This document shows positions 7,795 through 13,654 of a stretch of DNA of 13,654 bases, in pieces. Source of the stretch: Lachnospiraceae bacterium UBA3633 (GTDB lineage: Bacteria > Bacillota > Clostridia > Lachnospirales > Lachnospiraceae); the NCBI GenBank assembly GCA_002374095.1, contig DFKY01000018.1, positions 1-13,654 on the forward strand, written 5' to 3'. Numbering within the stretch: the first letter of the stretch is position 1; each line of letters opens with the position of its first letter. The position numbers were made by a program, and so were the translations under genes. Below the pieces are notes generated by a model, which was given only the letters and a program-made list of their open reading frames with translations, searched no databases and was not told the DNA's origin.

Positions 7795-7839
7795 GGTCTA
7801 TATTAGGGCATATTAGAATATATTAGTTTATATCAGTAT
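7790..7839 (+). promoter_or_regulatory. Five 10-bp phased iterons over the fic -10 and start site (putative operator)
   Basis: The seven-base word ATAT(T/C)(A/G)G recurs exactly every 10 bp at 7790, 7800, 7810, 7820 and 7830. The three bases between copies vary (TCT, GGC, AAT, TTT, TAT). The array overlaps the -10 hexamer and predicted transcription start, so a protein bound there would block initiation. Helical phasing fits cooperative binding on one face of DNA. The Fic protein's own C-terminal winged helix is the obvious candidate ligand (inference). Confidence 0.65.
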
Positions 7840-7854
7840 AGAAAGGATAAAATC

Positions 7855-8934
7855 ATGAAAACTCCAAATATTCAACTTAACAACAACATAGTCAATATGC
7901 TATCCATCATTGATGAATTTAAAGGTGAGTGGAAAGCTCTTAAAGAAATGCAACCAGATGTTTTAACAAGCCTAAAAATAATTGCAACTATAGAAAGTGT
8001 TGGATCTTCAAACCGAATAGAAGGAAACAAACTTTCAAATAAAGAAATTGAATCCTTACTTTCAAATTTAAAAAGCACTTCATTTAAAAGTCGCGATGAA
8101 GAAGAAGTCATAGGATATGCTAAACTTTCTGATTTAGTTTTCAATGATTATGAAATAATTCCTTTTACCGAGAATTATATAAAACAAATGCATAAAATAT
8201 TACTAGAATATTCATCAAAAGATGAAAAGCATAGAGGCGAATACAAAACTCTCTCAAATTCTGTATCTGCATTTGACGAAAATGGCAAAGAAATTGGCAT
8301 AGTTTTTGAAACAGCAACACCATTTGATACACCACGCCTCATGGAAGAATTAATTGATTGGACCAATAATACTCTTAAAAATAGAACATTACATCCAATT
8401 ATAACAATAGCTATTTTTGTCGTAAATTTCTTGGCAATTCATCCATTTCAAGATGGCAATGGTAGAATGTCAAGGATATTAACCAACTTACTATTATTAA
8501 AAGCTGGCTATAATTATATTCCATATTCTTCATTGGAAGCGGTTATAGAGGACAATAAATCTGCTTATTATTTAGCACTTAGGCAAACTCAAAGTACTTT
8601 AAAAAAATCCAATAGTAATTATGATGCTTGGATTGATTTTTTCGTAAAATCATTAGAAAAGCAAAAAATACGATTAGAATACAAAATCGAACATATAAGT
8701 GACCACAATTCAATAATCCTGGATGACAATAATATAGATTTAAATTCTCTGCCAATTACAGCAACCAAAATCCTTGATCTTTTTAATAAGACTAGTAGAA
8801 TAGATATAAGCTATATTAAAGATAATATAGATGATAGCGAAGGAAAAATCAAAAGATCCCTATTGCTTCTTCAGAAAAAGAATATAATAAAAAAATATGG
8901 TACAACTAAAGGGTGTTGGTATGTAAAACTTTAG
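7855..8934 (+). CDS. Fic family protein with class II inhibitory motif and C-terminal winged helix
   Basis: This 359-residue protein is predicted to transfer AMP from ATP onto hydroxyl side chains of target proteins. Visible are an N-terminal helix with the inhibitory motif S52-N-R-I-E56-G57 (SxxxE(G/N)), the Fic core with the complete active-site motif HPFQDGNGRMSR at 196-207, and a C-terminal winged-helix-like region (about 298-359) with TATKILDLF and an ending GCWYVKL. The inhibitory helix precedes the Fic core, making it a class II, self-inhibited member; E56 should block productive ATP binding until relieved. No separate antitoxin gene is therefore required. Start: ATG with AAAGGA eight bases upstream, under a strong promoter overlapped by iterons. 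It is convergent with the type III restriction gene and shares its terminator. Target protein unknown. It is the only complete plus-strand gene in the window. Confidence 0.92.
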   Translation: MKTPNIQLNNNIVNMLSIIDEFKGEWKALKEMQPDVLTSLKIIATIESVGSSNRIEGNKLSNKEIESLLSNLKSTSFKSRDEEEVIGYAKLSDLVFNDYEIIPFTENYIKQMHKILLEYSSKDEKHRGEYKTLSNSVSAFDENGKEIGIVFETATPFDTPRLMEELIDWTNNTLKNRTLHPIITIAIFVVNFLAIHPFQDGNGRMSRILTNLLLLKAGYNYIPYSSLEAVIEDNKSAYYLALRQTQSTLKKSNSNYDAWIDFFVKSLEKQKIRLEYKIEHISDHNSIILDDNNIDLNSLPITATKILDLFNKTSRIDISYIKDNIDDSEGKIKRSLLLLQKKNIIKKYGTTKGCWYVKL

Positions 8935-8987
8935 AACACCTATACAAATTTGCATTTACATTTAAAAACTATTTTCTGTGCCAATAA

Positions 8988-9013
8988 AAAAGCAGGGATC
9001 GCTCCCTGCTTTT
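8988..9013. terminator. Bidirectional terminator between fic and res
   Basis: An 11-bp perfect stem, AAAAGCAGGGA with TCCCTGCTTTT, closes a TCGC loop and has T-runs on both strands. It lies 54 bp after the fic stop and 3 bp after the res stop. The surrounding 38 bp (8981-9018) are identical to 13381-13418 near tuf. Confidence 0.9.
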
Positions 9014-9016
9014 ATA

Positions 9017-11113
9017 TCATTTATTTAAAATCAAGCAATCCATAAACGAGTTTAGTGATAATATATCTTCATTGCCTTTTTTATACCTTCGTATAATCCA
9101 CTCTTTTCCTTTAAGCATCGGAAGATAAAATATGTATCCAGTAAGTTTAGATGCTACTTTATAGCATTTCATGAGCTCTAAAACCTTTTCATCATAACTA
9201 TTATTTTCGTTTATCCCTGCAAATTCTTTTGATTTATTCATACTTTTGACCTCAAAAATATGTATATTATCATAACTATCTTTCATAATAAAATCAGGAT
9301 AGCTAAAGTGTCTTCCATTTAAATAATACTCAAATTTTATTTCTGAATTTTGCAAAAAATTCTTTCCCCACAGGTACTCAAAATCTTCCACCAATGGATT
9401 TACTGATTTTATAATTCTCTCTTTCCCCTTTTCCAAGTTTCTATCTAATGTGTAGCTTGATAAATTTTTCAATTCTTCCGCCCATTTCTTTTCAGCTTCA
9501 CTGTCAAACGAAAAATCTGGATCACCATCTAAATTTTTCCAAACCCAATCTCTTATACCTATTTCATGTTGTTTTACTCTTGCATATGTTGAATTCTTAG
9601 GCAAAGATACAAGTAATTCCTTACCATTGCCATCAACATTTATAACCATATTTTTTTCATAATCACAAATATATTTATCATATGCGCTTACTATATCATG
9701 TAAACTATTATTGAAAGCAAACCAATCATTATAATTTTTCGTATACTCTTTGCACATGTGCTTTATATCTTGACTTTCTCTATTCAAATTTCGATATATT
9801 TCAAATATATTGTTAAAGTGCAATATACTTTGAGCATTATAAATAATATTTTTTAAATCAAACTCTTTCTTATCTTTTAGATTTTTAAGCCGTGTAGTTC
9901 TTAACGCTAACTCTTCACAAATTCTTGGTGGATTTTTAATCTCGACATTTCGTATGCTTTGATCTCTTTCATAGTCAGCCCACACATATGCTCTTGTTGC
10001 AAGTTTTTGACTTTCAGAGTCTAAATTTTCAAAATCAGCGAGTTTTGGATTTCTCCGAACTCTACCTATTACCTGCTCATTTAACTGACTACTTTCTACA
10101 TCTCTTTTTTGATAAAGCATGCAAGCACGTGGTATATCCCAGCCTTCCGATATTGTAAGCTTAAATATTACTACATCTATAGTAGATAGATTTTCTTTTG
10201 CATAATCTTTCCACTTTTCTACAGGTAACTTTTTCACTTTAAAAACATCATTCGTATCACATTCTTTTTTCTCATTCACTATATATATCCATTTCAATTC
10301 ATTCGCGTTTAAGATAGGTATTATTTCATTTAGTTCTTCTTTTACTTTATCTTTATTTGATATTTGTATTATCATACAAGGATTTATATGAAGCTTTTTT
10401 ATATACTCACTCTTTATTTCTTTAAATTTATCAACTGCCACTTTTAAGTCATCATATTCATTTCCTTCAACTATCTCTTTTATTAGTTTCGCATTAACCG
10501 CTTCGGTCGTAGTTATTTCCACATCTGGGATTTGCCCGCGACTTAATTTTGGAGTTGCAGAAAAATTAAATGTTTTAGCAAAATACATTTTTGATAAATT
10601 ATCAAGATTATTAGTTGCTTGATGGCATTCATCTTTTATAAGGTAAATACTTTTATTGCCGCCTATACTCACTATGCCATTATCAACACTTAACCTTTGT
10701 GTAATGGTTTTCAGAAAACTTTCCATCGGTCCTTTCATAAGTTTAGTATTCTTCTTATACAAGTCTCTTGGAAGTATATACACATTATATCCCATTGGTA
10801 TAAAAAGGTTTTCTTCACCACTTATTTCAGAATTTATAAGGAATGGCTTTAAACTTGTAAACATCCCCTTTTCAGCATATAGTGTAAACTGATCAAAGTT
10901 TTGTTTTGCAAGATTTCCTTTTGATAGTGTTGATACTAAAAATATTATGTCTTTATCTATAGACAGTACTTCATTCATAAATTTAGCCATCATAAATGTT
11001 TTGCCACTACCAGTTGGTGCTTTAAATGTTATTTCATTTAACTTATTCTCTTTCGTCAAACTTACGAGCTCTAAAACTGCTCTATCTTGCAAATCAATAG
11101 CTTCTTGAAGCAT
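9017..11113 (-). CDS. Type III restriction enzyme Res subunit (helicase-nuclease)
   Basis: This 698-residue protein is the ATP-driven cleavage subunit of a type III restriction-modification system; it acts on unmethylated DNA in complex with Mod. Superfamily 2 helicase motifs are seen in order: APTGSGKT (Walker A, 32-39), DECH (161-164), SATP (185-188), and QLNEQVIGRVRRNP (343-356, motif VI). The C-terminal nuclease follows the PD-(D/E)XK pattern: P606-D607 with E621-V-K623 (YPDFIM ... FEVKS). It is shorter than classical Res proteins (about 900-1000 residues), but all helicase and nuclease motifs are intact, so it looks functional. Start: ATG with AGGAG seven bases upstream. It follows mod by 69 bp and is most likely on the same transcript. 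The stop codon lies inside the 38-bp terminator repeat. Confidence 0.92.
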   Translation of the reverse strand: MLQEAIDLQDRAVLELVSLTKENKLNEITFKAPTGSGKTFMMAKFMNEVLSIDKDIIFLVSTLSKGNLAKQNFDQFTLYAEKGMFTSLKPFLINSEISGEENLFIPMGYNVYILPRDLYKKNTKLMKGPMESFLKTITQRLSVDNGIVSIGGNKSIYLIKDECHQATNNLDNLSKMYFAKTFNFSATPKLSRGQIPDVEITTTEAVNAKLIKEIVEGNEYDDLKVAVDKFKEIKSEYIKKLHINPCMIIQISNKDKVKEELNEIIPILNANELKWIYIVNEKKECDTNDVFKVKKLPVEKWKDYAKENLSTIDVVIFKLTISEGWDIPRACMLYQKRDVESSQLNEQVIGRVRRNPKLADFENLDSESQKLATRAYVWADYERDQSIRNVEIKNPPRICEELALRTTRLKNLKDKKEFDLKNIIYNAQSILHFNNIFEIYRNLNRESQDIKHMCKEYTKNYNDWFAFNNSLHDIVSAYDKYICDYEKNMVINVDGNGKELLVSLPKNSTYARVKQHEIGIRDWVWKNLDGDPDFSFDSEAEKKWAEELKNLSSYTLDRNLEKGKERIIKSVNPLVEDFEYLWGKNFLQNSEIKFEYYLNGRHFSYPDFIMKDSYDNIHIFEVKSMNKSKEFAGINENNSYDEKVLELMKCYKVASKLTGYIFYLPMLKGKEWIIRRYKKGNEDILSLNSFMDCLILNK

Positions 11114-11182
11114 CCCAAATCTCCTACTAAATAATTATTACCACCACCAATACTATGTATGGTAAAGTTATGCTAGCCCCTA

Positions 11183-12811
11183 TCATCGACTCTCATACTT
11201 CTGTGCATGCTCAAAGTTTTCGCACACCCATTTGATTTTTTCATTGGCATCACTATACTTTGGCATTCCATATAGTGTCTCATCAATTACATCAAATGCA
11301 GTTTTACTTGGTGCACTTTCATGGTTACTTACACTCTCTATCTCGTATACATCAAGAGAACCACCTAAAGGATCATTTTTCTTTATCCACTCAAAGTCAG
11401 ATGTCCCATCATAGCATTTACCGGTCATAACTCTCTTAAGTCTTTTTGAGGTAACATCATACGCTATCCCATTTGGTGTTGTGTCCGTCTTTTCATTATT
11501 TGTACATAATATAAATTGTCTATTACCCCCATCCTGCTTATTTAGTTCTAAAACAGCTTGCCCTGTAGTACCAGAGCCAGCGAAAAAGTCTAAAATAATG
11601 CTATTTTCGTTATCTGCTCTAAAACTAATAATATTTTTAATTAGCAAAGATGGCTTTGGGTATTCAAATATACCTCTCCCTAATATTGTTTCAAGTTGAT
11701 TATTACCTATTTGCGTACTTCCAAATTTATGTGCTGACAAATTCTTTAGTGGAGCAGTATTTGTTTTATTTGCCTGATATGTCAATCTTGGTGCCATTTT
11801 CTTACTTTTAAACAACAATCTTTCCCCTTGCTCAATGCGTTTATATAATGTATCTTGTGTCATTCTAAAAGTACCTTCTATAGTAAAATCATTCATATTA
11901 TAGTTGTTTTTAATTATTACATCATCTTTAATCTTTACTAATCCATAATTCCCTTTTTTTATAATACAATTCCCAAATCTAAAAAACCCCATTTCTTTTT
12001 TTACCAAAATTGTTCTACTTGGGTTTCCCTTGTTTTGCAAAGGCGCATCAGTTTCTTCGCTTTCAATAACTCCACCATCTAACGAATGAAGTCCATTTTC
12101 GCTTTTCCATTTTGCATAACATAATATATACTCACTTGAAGACCTTGAGTATTTATTTAAATAGGTTGGGTTTGGATTCTTTTCCCAAATAAAATTTTCT
12201 ACAAAGTTTTTCTCATAAAAAATCTCATCAAACAAACACTTAACATACGCTTGATTTTTATCATCTATACTACAAAATATAACCCCATCATCAGTCAATA
12301 ACTCTCTTGCTAATACTAATCTATTATAAAGCATTGAAAGAAGATTATCTCTTGTTATCGCATTGTCATAATTAGTTTCTGCAAATTCACCCATACTATC
12401 TTTTCCGTATGGCGGATCTATATATATGACATCTATTTTACCTTTATACTCTATAAGTAAGTTTTGAAGTGCATCGTAGTTGTCGCCAATAATTAGCTTA
12501 TGGGTAATGTGGCTCGCAGAGCTAGCCCCTACGGTTGTTCCGTTTGCCCCTGCAAAAGACAGTTTTTCATTTTTCTTAAAGAATTTTATATCACTTCCAA
12601 GTTTTTCTAAGCGTTTATCAAAATGAAAACCTGTTCTTTTATAAGTAGTGCCAAGTGCAGCTATATTTATTGCTTCGTTCAGATCTTCTGCGTTTTTGAT
12701 AAGTTTAATTAGAAGTTCAGCATTACTTTTTTCAATAATTCCATCTTCCTGCCTTTTTTCTATATCCGCAATCAAACTTTCTTTTGTCGTTTTGGCTATT
12801 TTTGTGTCCAT
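11183..12811 (-). CDS. Type III DNA methyltransferase Mod (adenine-specific, beta class)
   Basis: This 542-residue DNA methyltransferase modifies and provides sequence recognition for the type III system with Res. The order is beta class: catalytic motif IV DPPYG at 132-136 (YIDPPYGKDSMGEF), then a variable target-recognition region (about 200-380), then SAM-binding motif I DFFAGSGTTGQAVL at 408-421. The N-terminal 85 residues are helical and family-typical, and DGVIFCSIDD at 175-184 is also conserved. DPPY indicates N6-adenine or N4-cytosine methylation; type III Mods are N6-adenine. Residues about 93-101 (VGASSAS) are encoded by the dispersed palindromic repeat, inserted just before the conserved HKLIIGDN strand without breaking the frame. 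No simple sequence repeat suited to phase variation was seen. Start ATG 12809-12811 has only a weak GGTAGG upstream. Its roughly 195-nt leader carries competing hairpins. Confidence 0.93.
   Translation of the reverse strand: MDTKIAKTTKESLIADIEKRQEDGIIEKSNAELLIKLIKNAEDLNEAINIAALGTTYKRTGFHFDKRLEKLGSDIKFFKKNEKLSFAGANGTTVGASSASHITHKLIIGDNYDALQNLLIEYKGKIDVIYIDPPYGKDSMGEFAETNYDNAITRDNLLSMLYNRLVLARELLTDDGVIFCSIDDKNQAYVKCLFDEIFYEKNFVENFIWEKNPNPTYLNKYSRSSSEYILCYAKWKSENGLHSLDGGVIESEETDAPLQNKGNPSRTILVKKEMGFFRFGNCIIKKGNYGLVKIKDDVIIKNNYNMNDFTIEGTFRMTQDTLYKRIEQGERLLFKSKKMAPRLTYQANKTNTAPLKNLSAHKFGSTQIGNNQLETILGRGIFEYPKPSLLIKNIISFRADNENSIILDFFAGSGTTGQAVLELNKQDGGNRQFILCTNNEKTDTTPNGIAYDVTSKRLKRVMTGKCYDGTSDFEWIKKNDPLGGSLDVYEIESVSNHESAPSKTAFDVIDETLYGMPKYSDANEKIKWVCENFEHAQKYESR
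12510..12533. repeat. Dispersed palindromic repeat, copy 2, inside mod
   Basis: GGCTCGCAGAGCTAGCCCC is followed by TACGG. It differs from the rlmD copy by a few bases and has the same orientation. Read through the minus strand in the mod frame it encodes VGASSAS-type residues, that is, a different reading frame from the one used in rlmD. Confidence 0.82.
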
Positions 12812-12849
12812 AGATACCTACCATAAAAATATTACGACACAAATAAAAA

Positions 12850-13008
12850 GTCGCAGCCTTGAGAGCCACGACTGAAAATGTGAACTCTCTGCTGCGACGC
12901 AAATTATACATTCCAGAGGGATGATAATAAAGAGTCCACAATTTTGCCAAAATTAGACAAATTGCCCCCTCTGGAATATATAATCGAAATATATAATTTA
13001 CGTCGCAG
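12850..13008 (-). promoter_or_regulatory. mod leader with mutually exclusive hairpins (putative attenuator)
   Basis: In transcript order: segment A (13001-13008, CTGCGACG), segment B (12891-12899, CGTCGCAGC), segment C (12850-12857, GCTGCGAC). A pairs with B, extended by AAATTATA/TATAATTT (12901-12908 with 12992-12999) and by an inner 11-bp stem ATTCCAGAGGG/CCCTCTGGAAT (12910-12920 with 12967-12977). B can instead pair with C, strengthened by GAGAG/CTCTC (12861-12865 with 12885-12889), and C is followed by TTTTATTT in the RNA. A:B would prevent the terminator-like B:C. The region could alternatively be an inserted palindromic element. No known riboswitch class recognised. Confidence 0.55.
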
Positions 13009-13012
13009 AAAA

Positions 13013-13041
13013 ATTATAACATAGGAATCAGCAAAAAACAA
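13013..13041 (-). promoter_or_regulatory. Putative mod-res promoter
   Basis: On the minus strand, -35 TTGTTT (13036-13041) is followed by a 17-bp spacer and a perfect -10 TATAAT (13013-13018). The predicted start is close to 13006, so the RNA would begin at or in segment A of the leader hairpin. Confidence 0.65.
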
Positions 13042-13085
13042 TATAGATATATAGTCAATATACTATCTAAATTGTTGCATCAAAA

Positions 13086-13131
13086 AAGGGAGCCTAGCTC
13101 CCTTTTATCTCATTATTTATCATATATTACT
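13086..13131 (-). terminator. Terminator of the 58-residue gene; right copy of the 46-bp repeat
   Basis: A perfect GGGAGC/GCTCCC stem around a 3-base loop, extended by AAAA/TTTT, with a T-run on the minus strand, lies about 30 bp after the stop of the 58-residue gene. The whole 46 bp recur at 7613-7658 with three mismatches. Confidence 0.85.
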
Positions 13132-13133
13132 AA

Positions 13134-13310
13134 CTATAATAAATCTAATCCAATTCTATTTAATGTCCAGTCTAATATTGCATTCATCTCCTCTCTTGAA
13201 TAAACGCGTTCGCCATTCTTAAATTTCTTTTCATCTTCAATCAACTTATCGATAATACTATTTTTTACTTCATCATCTAATTTAATTTCAGCATTCTCAG
13301 TTTTAGTCAT
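13134..13310 (-). CDS. Small charged protein, 58 residues, function unknown
   Basis: This short soluble protein begins MTKTENAEIKLDDEVKNS and contains the segment KNGERVYSREEMNAILDW, ending RIGLDLL. Charged and probably helical, it has the size and feel of a type II antitoxin or a small regulator, but I recognise no family and no toxin partner lies beside it. Start chosen: ATG at 13308-13310, because AAAGGTG lies six bases upstream; a GTG six codons earlier would place the ribosome binding site inside the coding region. It has its own promoter (TTGGCA, 17 bp, TATATG at 13356-13384) and a good terminator (13086-13131), so it is a self-contained transcription unit. A decayed copy of this unit lacking the coding part lies at 7613-7760. 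Confidence 0.65.
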   Translation of the reverse strand: MTKTENAEIKLDDEVKNSIIDKLIEDEKKFKNGERVYSREEMNAILDWTLNRIGLDLL

Positions 13311-13355
13311 ATTTTTCACCTTTTGCACTTCTTATAATCATTCGTTATATAATAA

Positions 13356-13384
13356 CATATATTTATGCTATTTTCAATTGCCAA
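13356..13384 (-). promoter_or_regulatory. Promoter of the 58-residue gene
   Basis: On the minus strand, TTGGCA at 13379-13384, 17 bp, and TATATG at 13356-13361. The same 17-bp spaced arrangement, with TTGATA and TATAAG, occurs in the remnant at 7711-7760, supporting it by conservation. Confidence 0.55.
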
Positions 13385-13387
13385 TAA

Positions 13388-13413
13388 AAAAGCAGGGATC
13401 GCTCCCTGCTTTT
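13388..13413. terminator. tuf terminator (second copy of the fic/res terminator)
   Basis: This has the same 11-bp stem and TCGC loop as at 8988-9013, within a 38-bp identical block (13381-13418). It lies about 45 bp after the tuf stop on the minus strand, with the palindromic repeat between. Confidence 0.9.
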
Positions 13414-13417
13414 ATAT

Positions 13418-13441
13418 CGGGCTCGCATAGCTCGCCCCTAC
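13418..13441. repeat. Dispersed palindromic repeat, copy 3, intergenic
   Basis: GGGCTCGCATAGCTCGCCCC is followed by TAC, in the same orientation as the copies inside rlmD and mod. It lies between the tuf stop codon and its terminator, so it is transcribed with tuf. Confidence 0.85.
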
Positions 13442-13456
13442 ATTTACTATATTGTA

Positions 13457-13654
13457 TTACTCAAGAATCTTTACAACTCTTCCTGAACCTACAGTATGTC
13501 CACCTTCACGGATGGCGAATCTAAGTCCCTCTTCCATAGCTACTGGGTGGATAAGTTCTACTGTCATCTCTACGTTATCACCTGGCATACACATCTCTGT
13601 ACCAGCTGGAAGTTGACATACACCTGTGATATCTGTAGTTCTGAAATAGAATTG
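13457..13654 (-). CDS. tuf: Elongation factor Tu, C-terminal 65 residues (cut by window edge)
   Basis: The frame ends in TAA at 13457-13459 and encodes the last part of EF-Tu domain 3: FYFRTTDITGVCQLPAG, then MCMPGDNVEMTVELIHPVAM, then EEGLRFAIREGGHTVGSGRV and VKILE. EF-Tu delivers aminoacyl-tRNA to the ribosome as a GTPase; the GTPase domain lies outside the window. The codon choice differs from the flanking genes (more GC-rich, strongly preferred codons), as expected for a very highly expressed gene. It is followed by the palindromic repeat and a strong terminator. The rest of the usual str operon, if present, would be to the right of the window. Confidence 0.98.
   Translation of the reverse strand, partial: QFYFRTTDITGVCQLPAGTEMCMPGDNVEMTVELIHPVAMEEGLRFAIREGGHTVGSGRVVKILE

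Larger units (their letters stand above)
7352..7854. other. Divergent intergenic region between cstA-like gene and fic
   Basis: This 503-bp region lies between divergent genes. From left to right it has the cstA ribosome binding site and AT-rich leader (a weak TTGGTT/TAAATT promoter-like pair near 7390-7425), a tiny minus-strand ORF (7494-7550), an inverted repeat TTGATA/TATCAA at 7560-7578, a 46-bp repeat with a degenerate terminator hairpin (7613-7658), and a stretch resembling the leader of the 58-residue gene (7711-7760). The strong fic promoter with its 10-bp iterons follows. No full-length gene is present. Confidence 0.7.

Noticed and set aside
7790..7839. Replication origin iterons
   Set aside because: No replication initiator gene or DnaA boxes are nearby, and the array sits on a promoter, so an operator explains it better.
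11183..12811. Phase-variable mod gene
   Set aside because: Type III mod genes are often phase variable through simple sequence repeats, but none of useful length was seen in the coding region.
12732..12950. A 72-codon minus-strand frame overlapping the start of mod
   Set aside because: It overlaps the mod N-terminus in another frame and runs through the leader hairpins; its composition is explained by the palindromes.

Overview
The window is AT-rich, with short intergenic gaps, clear AGGAG-type ribosome binding sites, an EF-Tu C-terminus ending GSGRVVKILE, and a SpoIIE/RsbU-type phosphatase. This suggests a low-GC Clostridia genome, most likely a Lachnospiraceae-like gut or rumen anaerobe. 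The placement is inferred from style and protein families, not from a search.

Layout, left to right. (1) Positions 1-873: two minus-strand genes, a YoaP-like GNAT protein (cut by the window edge) and a GyrI-like small-molecule binding protein. Their base composition is clearly richer in GC than the rest of the window. (2) 874-1126: a gene-free stretch with four 27-bp direct repeats and a nested hairpin that abuts the 3' end of rlmD. This looks like the edge of acquired DNA. (3) 1127-7351: a minus-strand housekeeping block in the order cstA-like transporter, CNNM/CBS membrane protein, dCache-HAMP-PP2C phosphatase, rlmD. The last two genes are 8 bp apart and rlmD appears translationally coupled through a TTG start. 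(4) 7352-7854: a 503-bp gap holding degenerate copies of a sequence block found intact near tuf, a possible tiny ORF, and the promoter of a Fic gene with five 10-bp phased repeats across its -10 region. (5) 7855-13133: a plus-strand Fic protein convergent with a minus-strand type III restriction-modification pair (mod then res), sharing one bidirectional terminator with res. (6) 13134-13654: a 58-residue protein of unknown function with its own promoter and terminator, then the 3' end of tuf.

The mod-res pair methylates and cleaves DNA; the Fic enzyme is predicted to be a self-inhibited AMP transferase with a C-terminal DNA-binding domain. Together they form a compact defence-like accessory island between tuf and cstA. 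The mod transcript is predicted to start with a roughly 195-nt leader containing three mutually complementary segments, which form alternative hairpins, one followed by a U-rich run. That is the architecture of an attenuator.

A small GC-rich palindromic repeat occurs three times. Two copies lie inside coding sequences (rlmD and mod), read in different frames without breaking either gene. A 46-bp repeat and a 38-bp terminator repeat recur on both sides of the accessory genes and may record how the island was assembled.
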